Origin: Homarus americanus
Lineage: Eukaryota; Arthropoda; Malacostraca; Decapoda; Nephropidae
NCBI RefSeq assembly: GCF_018991925.1
Contig: NW_024735554.1
Location: 612,954-676,953, forward strand
Reading direction: 5' to 3'
DNA: 64,000 nucleotides
Shown in pieces: positions 1 to 11,020 of this stretch. The translations under genes and the position numbers were made by a program. Each line of letters starts with the position of its first letter. The stretch's first letter is position 1. Under the pieces are notes generated by a model. The model ran no database searches. It had not been told where the DNA came from and was given only the letters and a program-made list of their open reading frames with translations.

Positions 1-58
1 CTGCAAACACACACACTTTAAACATTCAAAACATTTATTAGTAAATAATGTTTCTCAC

Positions 59-199
59 CTTCACAACTGATCCACCAGCTGATATTTCTACATCACAGAA
101 CTTTTGTAACTGTAAGTTCTCTAGCAGGTCGTTCGGATAAGATTTACACTCCCCCTCCCCGTGATCAGAGAGCTCCACACATGCCGCCGCCATCCTCAT
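59..199 (-). CDS. kelch-like gene, inverted first exon (partial gene leaving the window)
   Basis: This is a minus-strand copy of the first exon found at the head of each kelch-like gene in the window. It starts at ATG 199 (M-R-M-A-A-A-C) and ends at a GTGAG donor just below base 59; bases 1-58 are the start of intron 1. It contains the start of the BTB domain (motif FCDVEISAGGS). Relative to the other copies it lacks 12 bases, an in-frame loss of four codons around the LWQ motif, so this exon itself stays open. Exons 2-8 would lie left of the window, so it cannot be judged functional or not. Its orientation, opposite to the five copies on its right, shows the family also runs leftward from here. 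Confidence 0.8.
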
Positions 200-269
200 A
201 TAAAAAGACCTAATATACCTAGATAACTAACGTAATTTATACTATTGAGAGTTGTCAAGTTGTGTTTTT

Positions 270-960
270 TGTTAATGGTACATCCTCCTCATCCTCCTCA
301 TCCAGAGCCTCTGGTGGTGGTGAGGATATGTGGTTTTTCTGTGGTTACTCGGCGGCCCCCAAAAAATCTCGTCGCCCGTCACAGAACTCACATTCTCACT
401 CACATTATAAAGTTTTCTTTGAGCTGACACAACTGATGATGACTACAGTTACAGAACTCACATATAAAAGTTTTCTCTCCTTTATCGCTATGGAGCAAGT
501 GGTGATGGCAAAGGTTGCGTGTACTACTTAAAATCTTGCCATATACGTTACAGCGAAACTTTGCTGCCTGTGTGTGTGTTTCTATGGTTTTTCAGGGCAG
601 TCGGTCCGTAGTATCTCTTCTCACAAAACTCACATTAAAAAGTTTTCTCTCTCCTTTATGGAGCAACAGGTGATTGCGAAGGTATGTTGCATGACTTAAT
701 TTCTTTCCACATATATTACAGAGAAATGGGGATATCTGCTGGTGTTTATATCTGTGGTGAGCCAGGCTATTCGGCCAATAAAATTTATCGTCCACGTCCA
801 CAGAATTCACATTTTAAAGTTTTCTTTGAGTTGTGACGCAACAGGTGATAGCGAAGGTTGCTTATACTACATAAATTCTTACCACATACATTACAGCGAA
901 ATTTTGACTCCTGTATTGTCTGTTGCCGAATATGGTGGTGTTTGTCTGTCTTGTTCAACT
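270..960 (-). pseudogene. C2H2 zinc-finger gene remnant
   Basis: The minus strand carries a row of decayed C2H2 finger modules. The clearest is an open stretch at 592-810 with CNICGKKLSHATYLRNHLLLH preceded by a KFYWPNSLAHHRYKH half finger. Finger-type phrases recur throughout in changing frames, and the start region seen in the intact homologue at 25859-27355 (MDEL...) is not found. Near 285-305 a CTC/ATC-rich stretch resembles the acidic tail of that gene. It reads as a 5'-truncated, frameshifted member of the local zinc-finger family. It lies between the inverted kelch-like first exon and kelch-like copy A. Confidence 0.7.
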
Positions 961-989
961 CCACCTAATGGGGATGTCCTTACTAAATG

Positions 990-1198
990 AAAATTATAAC
1001 TCTTCCCTCTCTTAAGAAGGTAGTAACTGATGGGGTATGAAAATTATAACTCCTCCTCCCTGTCTTCAGGAGGTAGTAACCGATTGGGTATAAAAAATTA
1101 TAACTCCTCCCTCTCTCGGTTACAAATTACCAGATATCACCCACCACCAGACAACTCAACTCTGGATGGATAGTATTACATTAGTTATTTAGTTATAT
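990..1198 (+). promoter_or_regulatory. repeated upstream block of kelch-like copy A
   Basis: Three imperfect units of roughly 50 bases contain ATTATAACTCCTCCCTCTC, GGAGGTAGTAAC and GATTGGGTATAAAAA. They precede a stretch conserved before all copies (CAACTCTGGATGGATAGTAT, ending just before the ATG). ATTGG is an inverted CCAAT box and TATAAAA is TATA-like, so this is a plausible core promoter. The conservation is seen in the sequence; the promoter role is inferred. Confidence 0.5.
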
Positions 1199-2514
1199 AT
1201 GAGGATGGCGGCGGCATGTGTGGAGCTCTCTGATCACGGGGAGGGGGAGTGTAAAAATATCCGAACGACCTGCTAGAGAACTTACATTCACTCTGGCAGT
1301 CACAAAAGTTCTGTGATGTAGAAATATCACCTGGTGGATCAGTTGTGAAGGTGAGAAAACATTATTTACTAATAAATGTTTTGAATGTTTAAAGTGTGTG
1401 TGTTTGCAGGCAGTATATTAGTATTTATTGTCTGAAATAACTGTAAAACTGTCTGTCTGTATATGTATACAACCACCAACCACCAACATTTTTATTCCAG
1501 GCTCACCGTGTAATACTCTCGGCGGGAAGTAATTATTTTAAGGCCATGTTTACGGGTGGATTAGCTGAGGAAACAACACAGTCTTCAATAGAAATGAAGT
1601 CTATGAAATTTAATATATTAAATCAGCTCATCGGATTTATATATACTGGTAAGGATAAAGAAAAACTTTTTAAAAAAAATGTTAAGTTCATAGAAGTGCG
1701 TGCTATATGTAAAACGGTATTTTTTATTTTGTTATGATGGATGAAATTTTTTTTTTTTTTTTTTAAATCTTTAGGAAACATTGAGGTAACAGTGGAAAAC
1801 GCTCAGGAGTTAATTGTGGCTGCAAACATGATGGTAATGCCCCATGTTTTACGTGTTTGCACAGACTTTCTCAAGAGTGAACTTCATCCATCCAATGCTT
1901 TAGGAATTTACAGGTACGAATTTTAATTTTGTAAAACTTTTAATGCTTGTTTTTGCTTGTTTTGATTTGATTCTGATTCTGGAGGCAGGGTGTGTTTTAG
2001 GAATAAATTCCATATTTTTTTTTTTTTGTAAAACAGGTTTGCTGAGGCCCATTATTTAGTAAGCCTGCTGCATGCTTCGCGGGACTTCATCTTCTCCAAT
2101 TTCGTAGAAGTGACAATGGAGCAAGAGTTTCTTGAAATTCCTAAAGAAATTATACTGTATCTTTTTGAGTCAGAGTATCTTCATATTGACTCTGAGTTTC
2201 AGGTAAATATTTAAATAATTTTTTTTTTATTTAATAGTACACGACGACTAACTTACTTTTATTTATCAAATTCTAATATACTATTTACAATCTCCCCACC
2301 CCGCAAAAAAAATTAACCGAAAAACCTTTATTGTATTGCAGGTATGCTCTGCTGCCATCAGATGGATTACACAAGATATAACTAATAGACAGTGTTGGAT
2401 TTTTGTCATTTTGAAACGAGTGAAATTGTCTTTAATTCCAAGTAAACTAATAGAAAAATCAATTAATGAGTGCTCTGGCTCTGATATCAATCTGAAGGTT
2501 ATCCTTAAAAACAT

Positions 2515-2552
<38 letters not shown>

Positions 2553-3915
2553 CAAACTTTTTGGACAAAAGGAAAACCTTGTATGTCCAGCCAAGAATTT
2601 GTACTCGAAAGAAAATTTATGTCATAGGTGGATCAAAGAAAGAACTCATTAGATTATGGAATAGATCAGAGGAATATATATTTAAAAGTGTCGAATGTTT
2701 TGATACCTTTAGGCAGAAATGGCAGAAAGTTTGCCCCATGAAAATTGGGAGAAGTTCGCCAGGAATAGCAGTCTTAAATAGGAAAATTTTCATTGTTGGA
2801 GGGGTTGGAGGGGAGAGACACGCTCAGCTTTTGGCAAATGGCGAAGTTTATAATCCACAGGAAGATGATTGGACTATGATATCTCTATGGTAACCCCACG
2901 GTGTGGATTTGGATTATGGGCTCATGGAGGTTATCTCTATGCCTTTGGTGGTTGGACGGGATTGGTCATGGAAAAAAATTTTGAAAGATATGATCCTATT
3001 GCAGATGAGTGGAGATTATTAGAGTCAAATATGCCAGAAGCTAGATCCAAGTAAGTACAATTGTAATGTTAAAAATCAACCATTTTCAAATTAGATTTAC
3101 TGACTGATAGTGTGAACTACTGATAATGAGAAAATGTAGCAGTGGCCTGTACTGTTTTTTTCTTTTTCTCTTTTCTCTTCTTTTTCTTTTACAGCATGGG
3201 TATAGTAGAACATCAAGGTCTTATTTACATTGTTGGTGGATATACGTACACTTACAACCCCCTGACTGGGGAGTGGAAGAATCTAGCACCAATAATAGGT
3301 CCACCACGTAACATGATACGTGTTGCAGTTTTGGATAACTTTCTGTACGTAGTAGGTGGTATTCAGAGCAATTTTGAGGAAAAATCAATGGAAAGATATT
3401 ATTTTGAACAGGTAAGATTATTTACAGTGCAGTGCTTATGAATTCTCTTATTATTATATACAAGGTTTGAATTACAATATTGTAGCCAGGATGTGGAAGA
3501 ATTTTTGTAATACTGTAGTGAAAAGGAGTAAAAATTGTATAACCTCCCTCCCTTACCTTTTTTTACTTTTCCACAGAACAAATGGTTTCAGTGTTCATCA
3601 ATGTATTTCGGTCGAAATAGCCCAGCAGTTGTTGCTACAAATTCTCTGTTATATGTCATAGGCGGTGACTGTAAAAGTGTTGTTGATGGAATGGTAAGGA
3701 AGAATGAAAAGAATGATTAATGAAAACTGATAATATTTATTAATATTCCTACATATCTTTAAAAATAATAATCCAAAGTTTTAACCTCAAATAAACTTTT
3801 TTTTTTTTAGATATCTGTCGCTAATGTGGAGTATTTCGACCCTAAGAATAACAGGTGGATAAACTGTACATCACTCCCTGAGGGTCGGTCTGATGCTAGA
3901 GCAGTCTCAATTTGA
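1199..3915 (+). pseudogene. kelch-like gene copy A (BTB-BACK-Kelch), frameshifted
   Basis: Eight exons can be placed: 1199-1350, 1501-1648, 1775-1913, 2037-2202, 2342-3050, 3195-3411, 3577-3693 and 3811-3915 (TGA). Exon 1 has lost one base after GAGTGTAAA, which brings a TAG into frame. Exon 5 has lost one base near 2882 (ATATCTCTATGG against ATATCTTCTATGG in the paralogues), shifting the third kelch blade. Exon 6 lacks 27 bases, an in-frame loss of nine residues of a kelch repeat. A run of 12 CAG codons (2516-2551) between BACK and the propeller is far longer than in the other copies. Splice sites look intact. The two frameshifts make it a pseudogene unless they are assembly errors. Confidence 0.85.
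2516..2551 (+). repeat. (CAG)12 run inside kelch-like copy A exon 5
   Basis: Twelve uninterrupted CAG codons encode polyglutamine in the linker between the BACK and kelch regions. The same site has four CAG then CAT in copy C and two or three glutamine codons in copies B, D and E. Confidence 0.95.
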
Positions 3916-4204
3916 CTCGACTCGAAACCTTAACCTTCAAGTGACATTACCTACCCCACATAACCTATATGCTGCTGTCCTCCATGGCTCCTCCTCCTCC
4001 TCAATACTCATTTAAAATAAAAAAGCTTTCAATCAAAAATGTATAGTTTTTACAACTCTATCCCACATGAACATGATATGAAATTTATCATACATCATAG
4101 AAAGAAAAATCTTGGTGAATAAAATTAACTAACTTACAAATATATTTTACGATTTGTACGAAATGACATTTTATAGAGCGAGCGAGCTTGGGTTTTCTTT
4201 GTAG

Positions 4205-4512
4205 ACTACACCCAATGGGGATTTCCTTACTAAATGAAAATTATAACTACTCCTCCCTGTCTTCAGGAGGTATTAACTGATTGGGTATAAAAAATTATAA
4301 CTCCTCCCTCACACTTGCCAGATGCTTCTGGTGTCATTGTACAGGGGTACCTAGTGACAGCACTAGGATCCCGCTTCCTCTATCAAGGAATAAACAATTG
4401 AAATTGAAATTGAAATTGAACTCCTCCCTCTCTTAGTTAAAAATTACCAGATATCACCATGAGACAACTCAACTCTGGATGGATAGTATTACATTGGTTA
4501 TTTTAGTTATAT
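4205..4512 (+). promoter_or_regulatory. upstream block of kelch-like copy B
   Basis: It has the same elements as upstream of copy A: CAATGGGGATTTCCTTACTA, the CTCCTCCCTGTCTTCAGGAGG inverted motif, GATTGGGTATAAAAA and CAACTCTGGATGGATAGTAT. About 100 bases of unrelated sequence (4310-4420, ending in a short AATTGA repeat) split the block. The promoter role is inferred. Confidence 0.45.
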
Positions 4513-7234
4513 ATGAGGATGGCGGCGGCATGTGAGCAGCTCTCTGATCACGGGGAGGGGGAGTGTATCTCTTATCCGAACGACCTGCTAAAGAACTTAC
4601 ATTTACTCTGGCAGTCACAAAAGTTCTGTGATGTAGAAATATCAGCTGGTGGATCAGTTGTGAAGGTGAGAAAACATTATTTTACTTTAATACAATGAAC
4701 GCACTAGCTAGTAATACCGTTTTGAATGTTTAAAGTGTGTGTGTTTGCAGGCAGTATATTAGTATTTATTGTCTGAAATAACTGTAAAACTGTCTGTTGT
4801 CTGTCTGTATATGTATACAACCAACATTTTTATTCCAGGCTCACCGTGTAATACTCTCGGCAGGAAGCGAATATTTTAAGGCCATGTTTACGTGTGGATT
4901 AGCTGAGGAAACAACACAGTCTTCAATAGAAATGAAGTTCATGAAACCCACTATATTAAATCAGATCATCGGATTCATATATACTGGTAAGGGTAAGGAT
5001 TAAAAAAAAATAAATTTTAAGTTTTCATATTGCTATATGAAAAACGGTATTTTTATTTTGTTATTATTGATAATAATGGATGAAAATTTTATTTTATTTT
5101 TTTAAATCTTTAATCTTTAGGAAACATCGAGGTAACAGCGGAAAACGTTCAAGAGTTAATAGTTGTAGCAAACATGCTGGAAGTTCACCATGTTGTACGT
5201 GTTTGCACAGACTTTCTCAAGAGTGAACTTCATCCATCCAATGCTTTAGGAATTTACAGGTACGAATTTTAATTTTGTAAAACTTTGAATGCTTTTGATT
5301 TGATTCTGATTCTGGAGGGAGGGTGTGTTTTAGGAATAAATTCCATATTTTTTTTTTTTTTCGTAAAACAGGTTTGCTGAGGCCCATTATTTAGTAAGCC
5401 TGCTGCATGCTTCGCTGGACTTCATCTTCTCCAATTTCGTAGAAGTGACAATAGAGCAAGAGTTTCTTGAAATTCCTAAAGAAATTATAATGTATCTTTT
5501 TGAGTCAGAGTATCTTCATATTGACTCTGAGTTTTAGGTAAATATTTAAATAAAAATTTTTTATTTAATATTACACTTACTTGAAAGTTTACCGACTTAC
5601 TTTTATTTATCAAATTCAAAATATAATTTACAACCCCGCAAAAAAAAAAAAACAATCAAATTTATCTTTCTTTCTTTCTTTCTTTTTATTGTAATGCAGG
5701 TATTCTCTGCTGCCGTCAGATGGATTACACAAGATATAACTAATAGACTTTGTTGGATTTTTGACATTTTAAAACGAGTGAAATTGTCTTTAATTCCAAG
5801 TAAACTAATAGAAAAATCAATTAATGAGCGCTCTGATATCAATCTGAAGGTTATCCTTAAACAGCAGCAGACAAACTTTTTGGACAAAAGGGAAGCCTTG
5901 TAAGTCCTGCCAAGAATTTGTACTCGAAAGAAAATTTATGTCATAGGTGGATCAAAGAAAGAATTCAATATAATATGGAATAGATCAGAGGAATATATAT
6001 TGAAAAGTGTCGAATGTTTTCATACCTTTAGGCAGAAATGGCAGAAAGTTTGCCCCATGAAAATTGGGAGAATTTCGCCAAGAATAGCAGTCTTACATGG
6101 GAAAATTTTCGTTGTTGGGGGGGTTGAAGAGGAGATAGACGCTCAGATTTTGACAGATGGTGAAGTTTATGATCCACAGGAAGATGATTGGACTGGGATA
6201 TCTTCTATGGTGATCCCACGGTGTGATTTTGGATTATGCGCTCATGGAGGTTATCTCTATACCTTTGGTGGTTGGACGGGATCGATGGAAATAGGAAAAA
6301 ATATTGAAAGATATGACCCTATTGCAGATGAGTGGAGATTATTAGAGTCAAATATGCCAGAAGCTAGATCAAAGTAAGTACATTAACCATTTTCAAATTT
6401 GATTTACTGAGTGATAGTGTGAACTACTGGAAATGAGAAAATGTAGCAGTGGCCTGTTTTTTCTTCCTTTTTTCTTTTACAGCATGTGTATAGTAGAACA
6501 TCAAGGTCTTATTTACATTGTTGGTGGATATACGGACACTTACAACCCCCTGCATGATCTTCTCTCATACAATCCTGTGACTGGGGAGTGGAAGAATCTA
6601 GCACCAATGCTCGGTCCACCACGTAAGACGATAGGTGTTGCAGTTTTGGATAACTTTTTGTACGTAGTAGGTGATAGTATTCGGGAGGAAAAATCAATGA
6701 AAAGATATTCTTTTGAATAGGCAAGATTATTTACCAGTGCAGTGCTTATGAATTCTCTTATTATTATATACAAGGTTTGAATTACAATATTGTAGCCAGG
6801 ATGTGGAAGAATTTTTGTAATACTGTAGTGAAAAGGGAGTAAAAAATTGTATAACCTCCCTCCCTTCCTTTTACCTTTCTTTTACTTTCCCACAGAACAA
6901 ATGTTTTAAGTGTTCGTGTTCATCAATGTTGGGTCGAAGTAGCCCAGCAGTTGTTGCCACAAATTCTCTGTTATATGTCATAGGCGGTTACTGGAGTGGC
7001 TTGAATGGAATTGGAATGGTAAGGAAGAATGAAAAGAATGATTAATAAAAACTGTCGATAATATTTATTAATATTCCTACATATCTCTTTATAATCCAGA
7101 GTTTTAACCTCAACTATTTTTTTTTTTAGATATCTCTCGCTAATGTGGAGTATTTCGACCCTAAGAATAACTGGTGGATAAGCTGTACACCACTCCCTGA
7201 GAGTCGGTCTGATGCTATAGCAGTCTCAATTTGA
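4513..7234 (+). pseudogene. kelch-like gene copy B, three nonsense codons, no frameshift
   Basis: Exons: 4513-4665, 4839-4986, 5121-5259, 5372-5537, 5700-6373, 6483-6720, 6896-7018 and 7130-7234. All keep the reading phase of copy E, so no indel breaks it. Instead it has three in-frame stops: the last codon of exon 4 is TAG (5535-5537, CAG elsewhere), a TAA in exon 5 (5901-5903, TAT elsewhere), and the last codon of exon 6 is TAG (6718-6720, CAG elsewhere). The donor after exon 6 is GC instead of GT. The BTB and most BACK residues are conserved. Substitution stops are unlikely to be homopolymer sequencing errors, so this is probably a genuine, fairly young pseudogene. Confidence 0.85.
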
Positions 7235-7519
7235 CTCGACTCGAAACCTTAACCTTCAAGGTGTCAAGGTGTGACATTACCTACCCCACATAACCTATAT
7301 ACTGCTGTCCTCCTCCTCCTCCTCCTGCGCCTCCTACTCCTTCATCCTCACTCTCTTTTTAGTAAGTACTCATTTAAAATAAAAAAGCTTTCAATCAAAT
7401 GTATAGTTTTTACTACCCTATCCCACATGATATAAAATTGATCATAGATCATAGAAAGAAAAATCTTGGTACAAAATATATTTTACGAAATGACATTTTA
7501 TAGAGCGAGCGAGCTTGGG

Positions 7520-7723
7520 TTTTCTTTGTAAACTCCACCCAATGGGGATTTCCTTACTAAATAAAAATTATAACTCCTCCTCCCTGTCTTCAGGAGGTAG
7601 TAACCGATTGGGTATAAAAAATTATAACTCCTCCCTCTCTAAGTTAAAAATTACCAGGTATCACCCTCCACCAGACAACTCAACTCTGGATGGATAGTAT
7701 TAATTTAGTTATTTTAGTTATAT
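7520..7723 (+). promoter_or_regulatory. upstream block of kelch-like copy C
   Basis: CAATGGGGATTTCCTTACTA, ATTATAACTCCTCCTCCC, GGAGGTAGTAAC and GATTGGGTATAAAAA appear, followed by CAACTCTGGATGGATAGTAT and the ATG at 7724. This is the most compact version of the shared block. The promoter role is inferred. Confidence 0.45.
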
Positions 7724-10202
7724 ATGAGGATGGCGGCGGCATGTGTGGAGCTCTCTGATCACGGGGAGGGGGGAAGTGTAAATCTTATCCGAACGACCTG
7801 CTAGAGAACTTACATTCACTCTGGCAGTCACAAAAGTTCTGTGATGTAGAAATATCAGCTGGTGGATCAGTTGTGAATGTGAGAAACATTATTTACTAAT
7901 ATATGTTTTGAATGTTTAAAGTGTGTGTGTTTTCAGGCAGTATATTAGTATTTATTGTCTGAAATAACTGTAAAACTGTCTGTCTGTATATGTATACAAC
8001 CACCAACATTTATATTCCAGGCTCACCGTGTAATACTCTCGGCGGGAAGTAATTATTTTAAGGCCATGTTTACGGGTGGATTAACTGAGGAAATAACACA
8101 GTCTTCAATAGAAATGAAGTCTATGAAATTTAATATATTAAATCAGCTCATCGGATTTATATATACTGGTGAGGATAAAGAAAACTTTTAAAAAAAAATG
8201 TTAAGTTCATAGAAGTGCGTGCTATATGTAAAACGGTATTTTTTATTTTGTTATGATGCATGAAAATTTTTATTTTTTTTTAAAATCTTTAGGAAACATT
8301 GAGGTAACAGTGGAAAACGTTCAGGAGTTAATTGTGGCCGCAAACATGCTGGTAATGCCCCACGTTTTACATGTTTGCACACACTTTCTCAGGAGTGAAC
8401 TTCATCCATCCAATGCTTTAGGAATTTACAGGTACGAATTTTAATTTTGTAAAACTTTTAATGCTTGTTTTTGCTTGTTTTGATTTGATTCTGATTCTGG
8501 AGGCAAGGTGTGTTTTAGGAATAAATTCCATATTTTTTTTTTTTTTTGTAAAACAGGTTTGCTGAGGCCCATTATTTAGTAAGCCTGCTGCATGCTTCGC
8601 GGGACTTCATCTTCTCCAATTTCGTAGAAGTGACAATGGAGCAAGAGTTTCTTGAAATTCCTAATGAAATTATACTGTATCTTTTTGAGTCAGAGTATCT
8701 TCATATTGACTCTGACTCTAAGTTTCAGGTAAAATTTAAATAAATTTTTTTTATTTAATAGTACACGAGTACTTTTATTTATCAAATTCAAAATATACTT
8801 TTTACAATCCCCCCACCCCCCCAAAAAAATGCCCCCAAAAACAATCAAATTTATATCTTTCTTTCTTTCTTTTTATTGTATTGCAGGTATTATCTGCTGC
8901 CATCAGATGGATTACACAAGATATAACTAATAGACAGTGTTGGATTTTGTGACATTTTGAAACGAGTGAAATTGTCTTTAATTCCAAGTAAACTAATAGA
9001 AAAATCAATTAATGAGTGCTCTGGCTCTGATATCAATCTGAAGGTTATCCTTAAAAACATACAGCAGCAGCAGCATACAAACTTTTTGGACAAATTGTAT
9101 GTCCATTGTACTCGAAAGAAATTTTATGTCCTAAGTGGAATAAAGAGAGAACTAATTAGACACTGGAATAGATCAGATGAGTATACATTGAAAAGTGTCG
9201 AATGTTTTGATACCTTTAGGAAGGAATGGCAGAAAGTTTGCCCCATGAAAATTGGGAGAATTTCGCCAGGAATAGCAGTCTTACATGGGAAAATTTTCGT
9301 TGTTGGAGGGGAGAAAGACTCTCAGCTTTTGGGTTTTGGTGAAGTTTATGATCCTCAGGAAGATGATTGGACTGGAATATCTTCTATGGTGATCCCACGG
9401 AATGATTTTGGATTATGTGCTCATGGAGGTTATCTCTATGCCTTTGGTGGTTGGACGAGATTGGTGATATCCCAAAAGATTGAAAGATATGACCCTATTG
9501 CAGATGAGTGGAGATTATTAGAGTCAAATATGCCAGAAGAAAGATTCAAGTAAGTACAATTGAATGTTAAACCATTTTCAAATTTGATTTTACTGATAGA
9601 ATGAGAAAATGTAGCAGTAGCCTGTACTGTTTTTCTTATTTTTTATTTTTTTTACAGCATGGGTATAGTAGAACATCAAGGCCTTATTTACATTGTTTGT
9701 GGATATACGTACAGTTACGACCCCCTGCGTGATCTTCTCTCATACAATCCTGTGACTGGGGAGTGGAAGAATCTAGCACCAATGATAGGTCCACCACGTC
9801 AAACGCTGGGTGTTGCAGTTTGGGATAACTTTTTGTATGTTGTAAGTGGTATTCGGGGCAATTATGAGGAAAAATCAATGGAAAGATATTCTTTTGAACA
9901 GGCAAGATTATTTACCAGTGCAGTTCTTATGAATTCTTATTATTTATATACAAGTTGAATTACAATGTTATTGCAGGATGTGGAAGAATTTTTGTAATCT
10001 GAAGTAAATTGTACAACCTTCCCTTTCAAAACAAATGGTTTAAGTGTTCATCAATGTATTTTTGTCGAAATAGCCCAGCAGTTGTTGCCACAAATTCTCT
10101 GTTATATGTCATAGGCGGTGACTGTAAAAATGACATTGACGTTGGACTGGTAAGGAAGAATGAAATGAATGAATGATTAATGAAAACTGATATTAATATT
10201 CC

Positions 10203-10298
<96 letters not shown>

Positions 10299-10436
10299 TT
10301 ACAATCCAAAGTTTTAACTTTTTTTTTTTAGGTATCTGTCGCTAATGTGGAGTATTTCGACCCTAAGAATAACAAATGGAGAAACTGTACACCACTCCCT
10401 GAGGGTCGGTCTGATACTAGAGCAGTCTCAATTTGA
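7724..10436 (+). pseudogene. kelch-like gene copy C, frameshifted and splice-damaged
   Basis: Exons: 7724-7878, 8021-8168, 8293-8431, 8557-8728, 8887-9549, 9658-9901, about 10030-10149 and 10332-10436. Exon 1 has two extra bases in the G-rich stretch at 7766-7775, leading to a TAG. Exon 5 has one extra base near 8950 (GATTTTGTGACATT) and a deletion around the KREALYVQP segment. The donor after exon 6 is GC. The acceptor before exon 7 is lost: TTTCAAAACAAATGG replaces TTTCCCACAGAACAAATGG, and intron 6 is shortened. Exon 4 has a 6-base in-frame duplication. A (TA)n run of about 95 bases has expanded in intron 7. Confidence 0.85.
10204..10298. repeat. (TA)n microsatellite in intron 7 of kelch-like copy C
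   Basis: About 95 bases of near-perfect alternating TA. The matching intron of the other copies has no such run, so it expanded after the gene duplication. Confidence 0.95.
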
Positions 10437-10689
10437 CTCTCTTCTTGACAATCCTAAGCTCAAGCTCAAGAATATCCAACAGAGAAACTTTCAAGTCCTC
10501 TTCCTCTTCCTCCTCTTCAACACACACTTAAAATAAAAAACTTCCAATCAATGTATAGTTTTTATTACCTATCCCAACATACTGAAACAAAAAGGCTGTA
10601 GTTTATTTTGCTGCTGTTGGAGAAGCCAGACCCCGGCGAGGACGGAAGGACCACCACCACCACCACCACCTCTCAAAAAAACAAGAGTT

Positions 10690-10848
10690 GGGTTATAACT
10701 CCTCCCTCTCTTCAAGACGTAGTAACTGATTGGGTATGAAAATTATAACTCCTCCCTCTCTCAGTTAAAAATTACCAGATATCACCACCACCACCATTTA
10801 CAAAAAACAAAAGTGACGACTGGTTAGTATTACATTAGTTATTTGAGG
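10690..10848 (+). promoter_or_regulatory. upstream block of kelch-like copy D
   Basis: A shortened version of the shared block: ATAACTCCTCCCTCTCTTCA, GTAGTAACTGATTGGGTATG, then AATTACCAGATATCACCACC. TATAAAA is changed to TATGAAA, and the CAACTCTGGATGG stretch before the ATG is missing. The usual first ATG has become TTG, so the second ATG at 10849 would be used. Confidence 0.4.
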
Positions 10849-11020
10849 ATGGCGGCGGCATGTGTGGATCTCTCTCATCACGGGGAGGGGGAGTGTAAAT
10901 CTTATCCGAACGACCTACTAGAGAACTTACATTTACTTTGGCAGTCACAACAGTTCTGTGATGTAGAAATATCAGCTGGTGGATCAGTTGCAGTTGTGAT
11001 GGTGAGAAATATTATTTACT

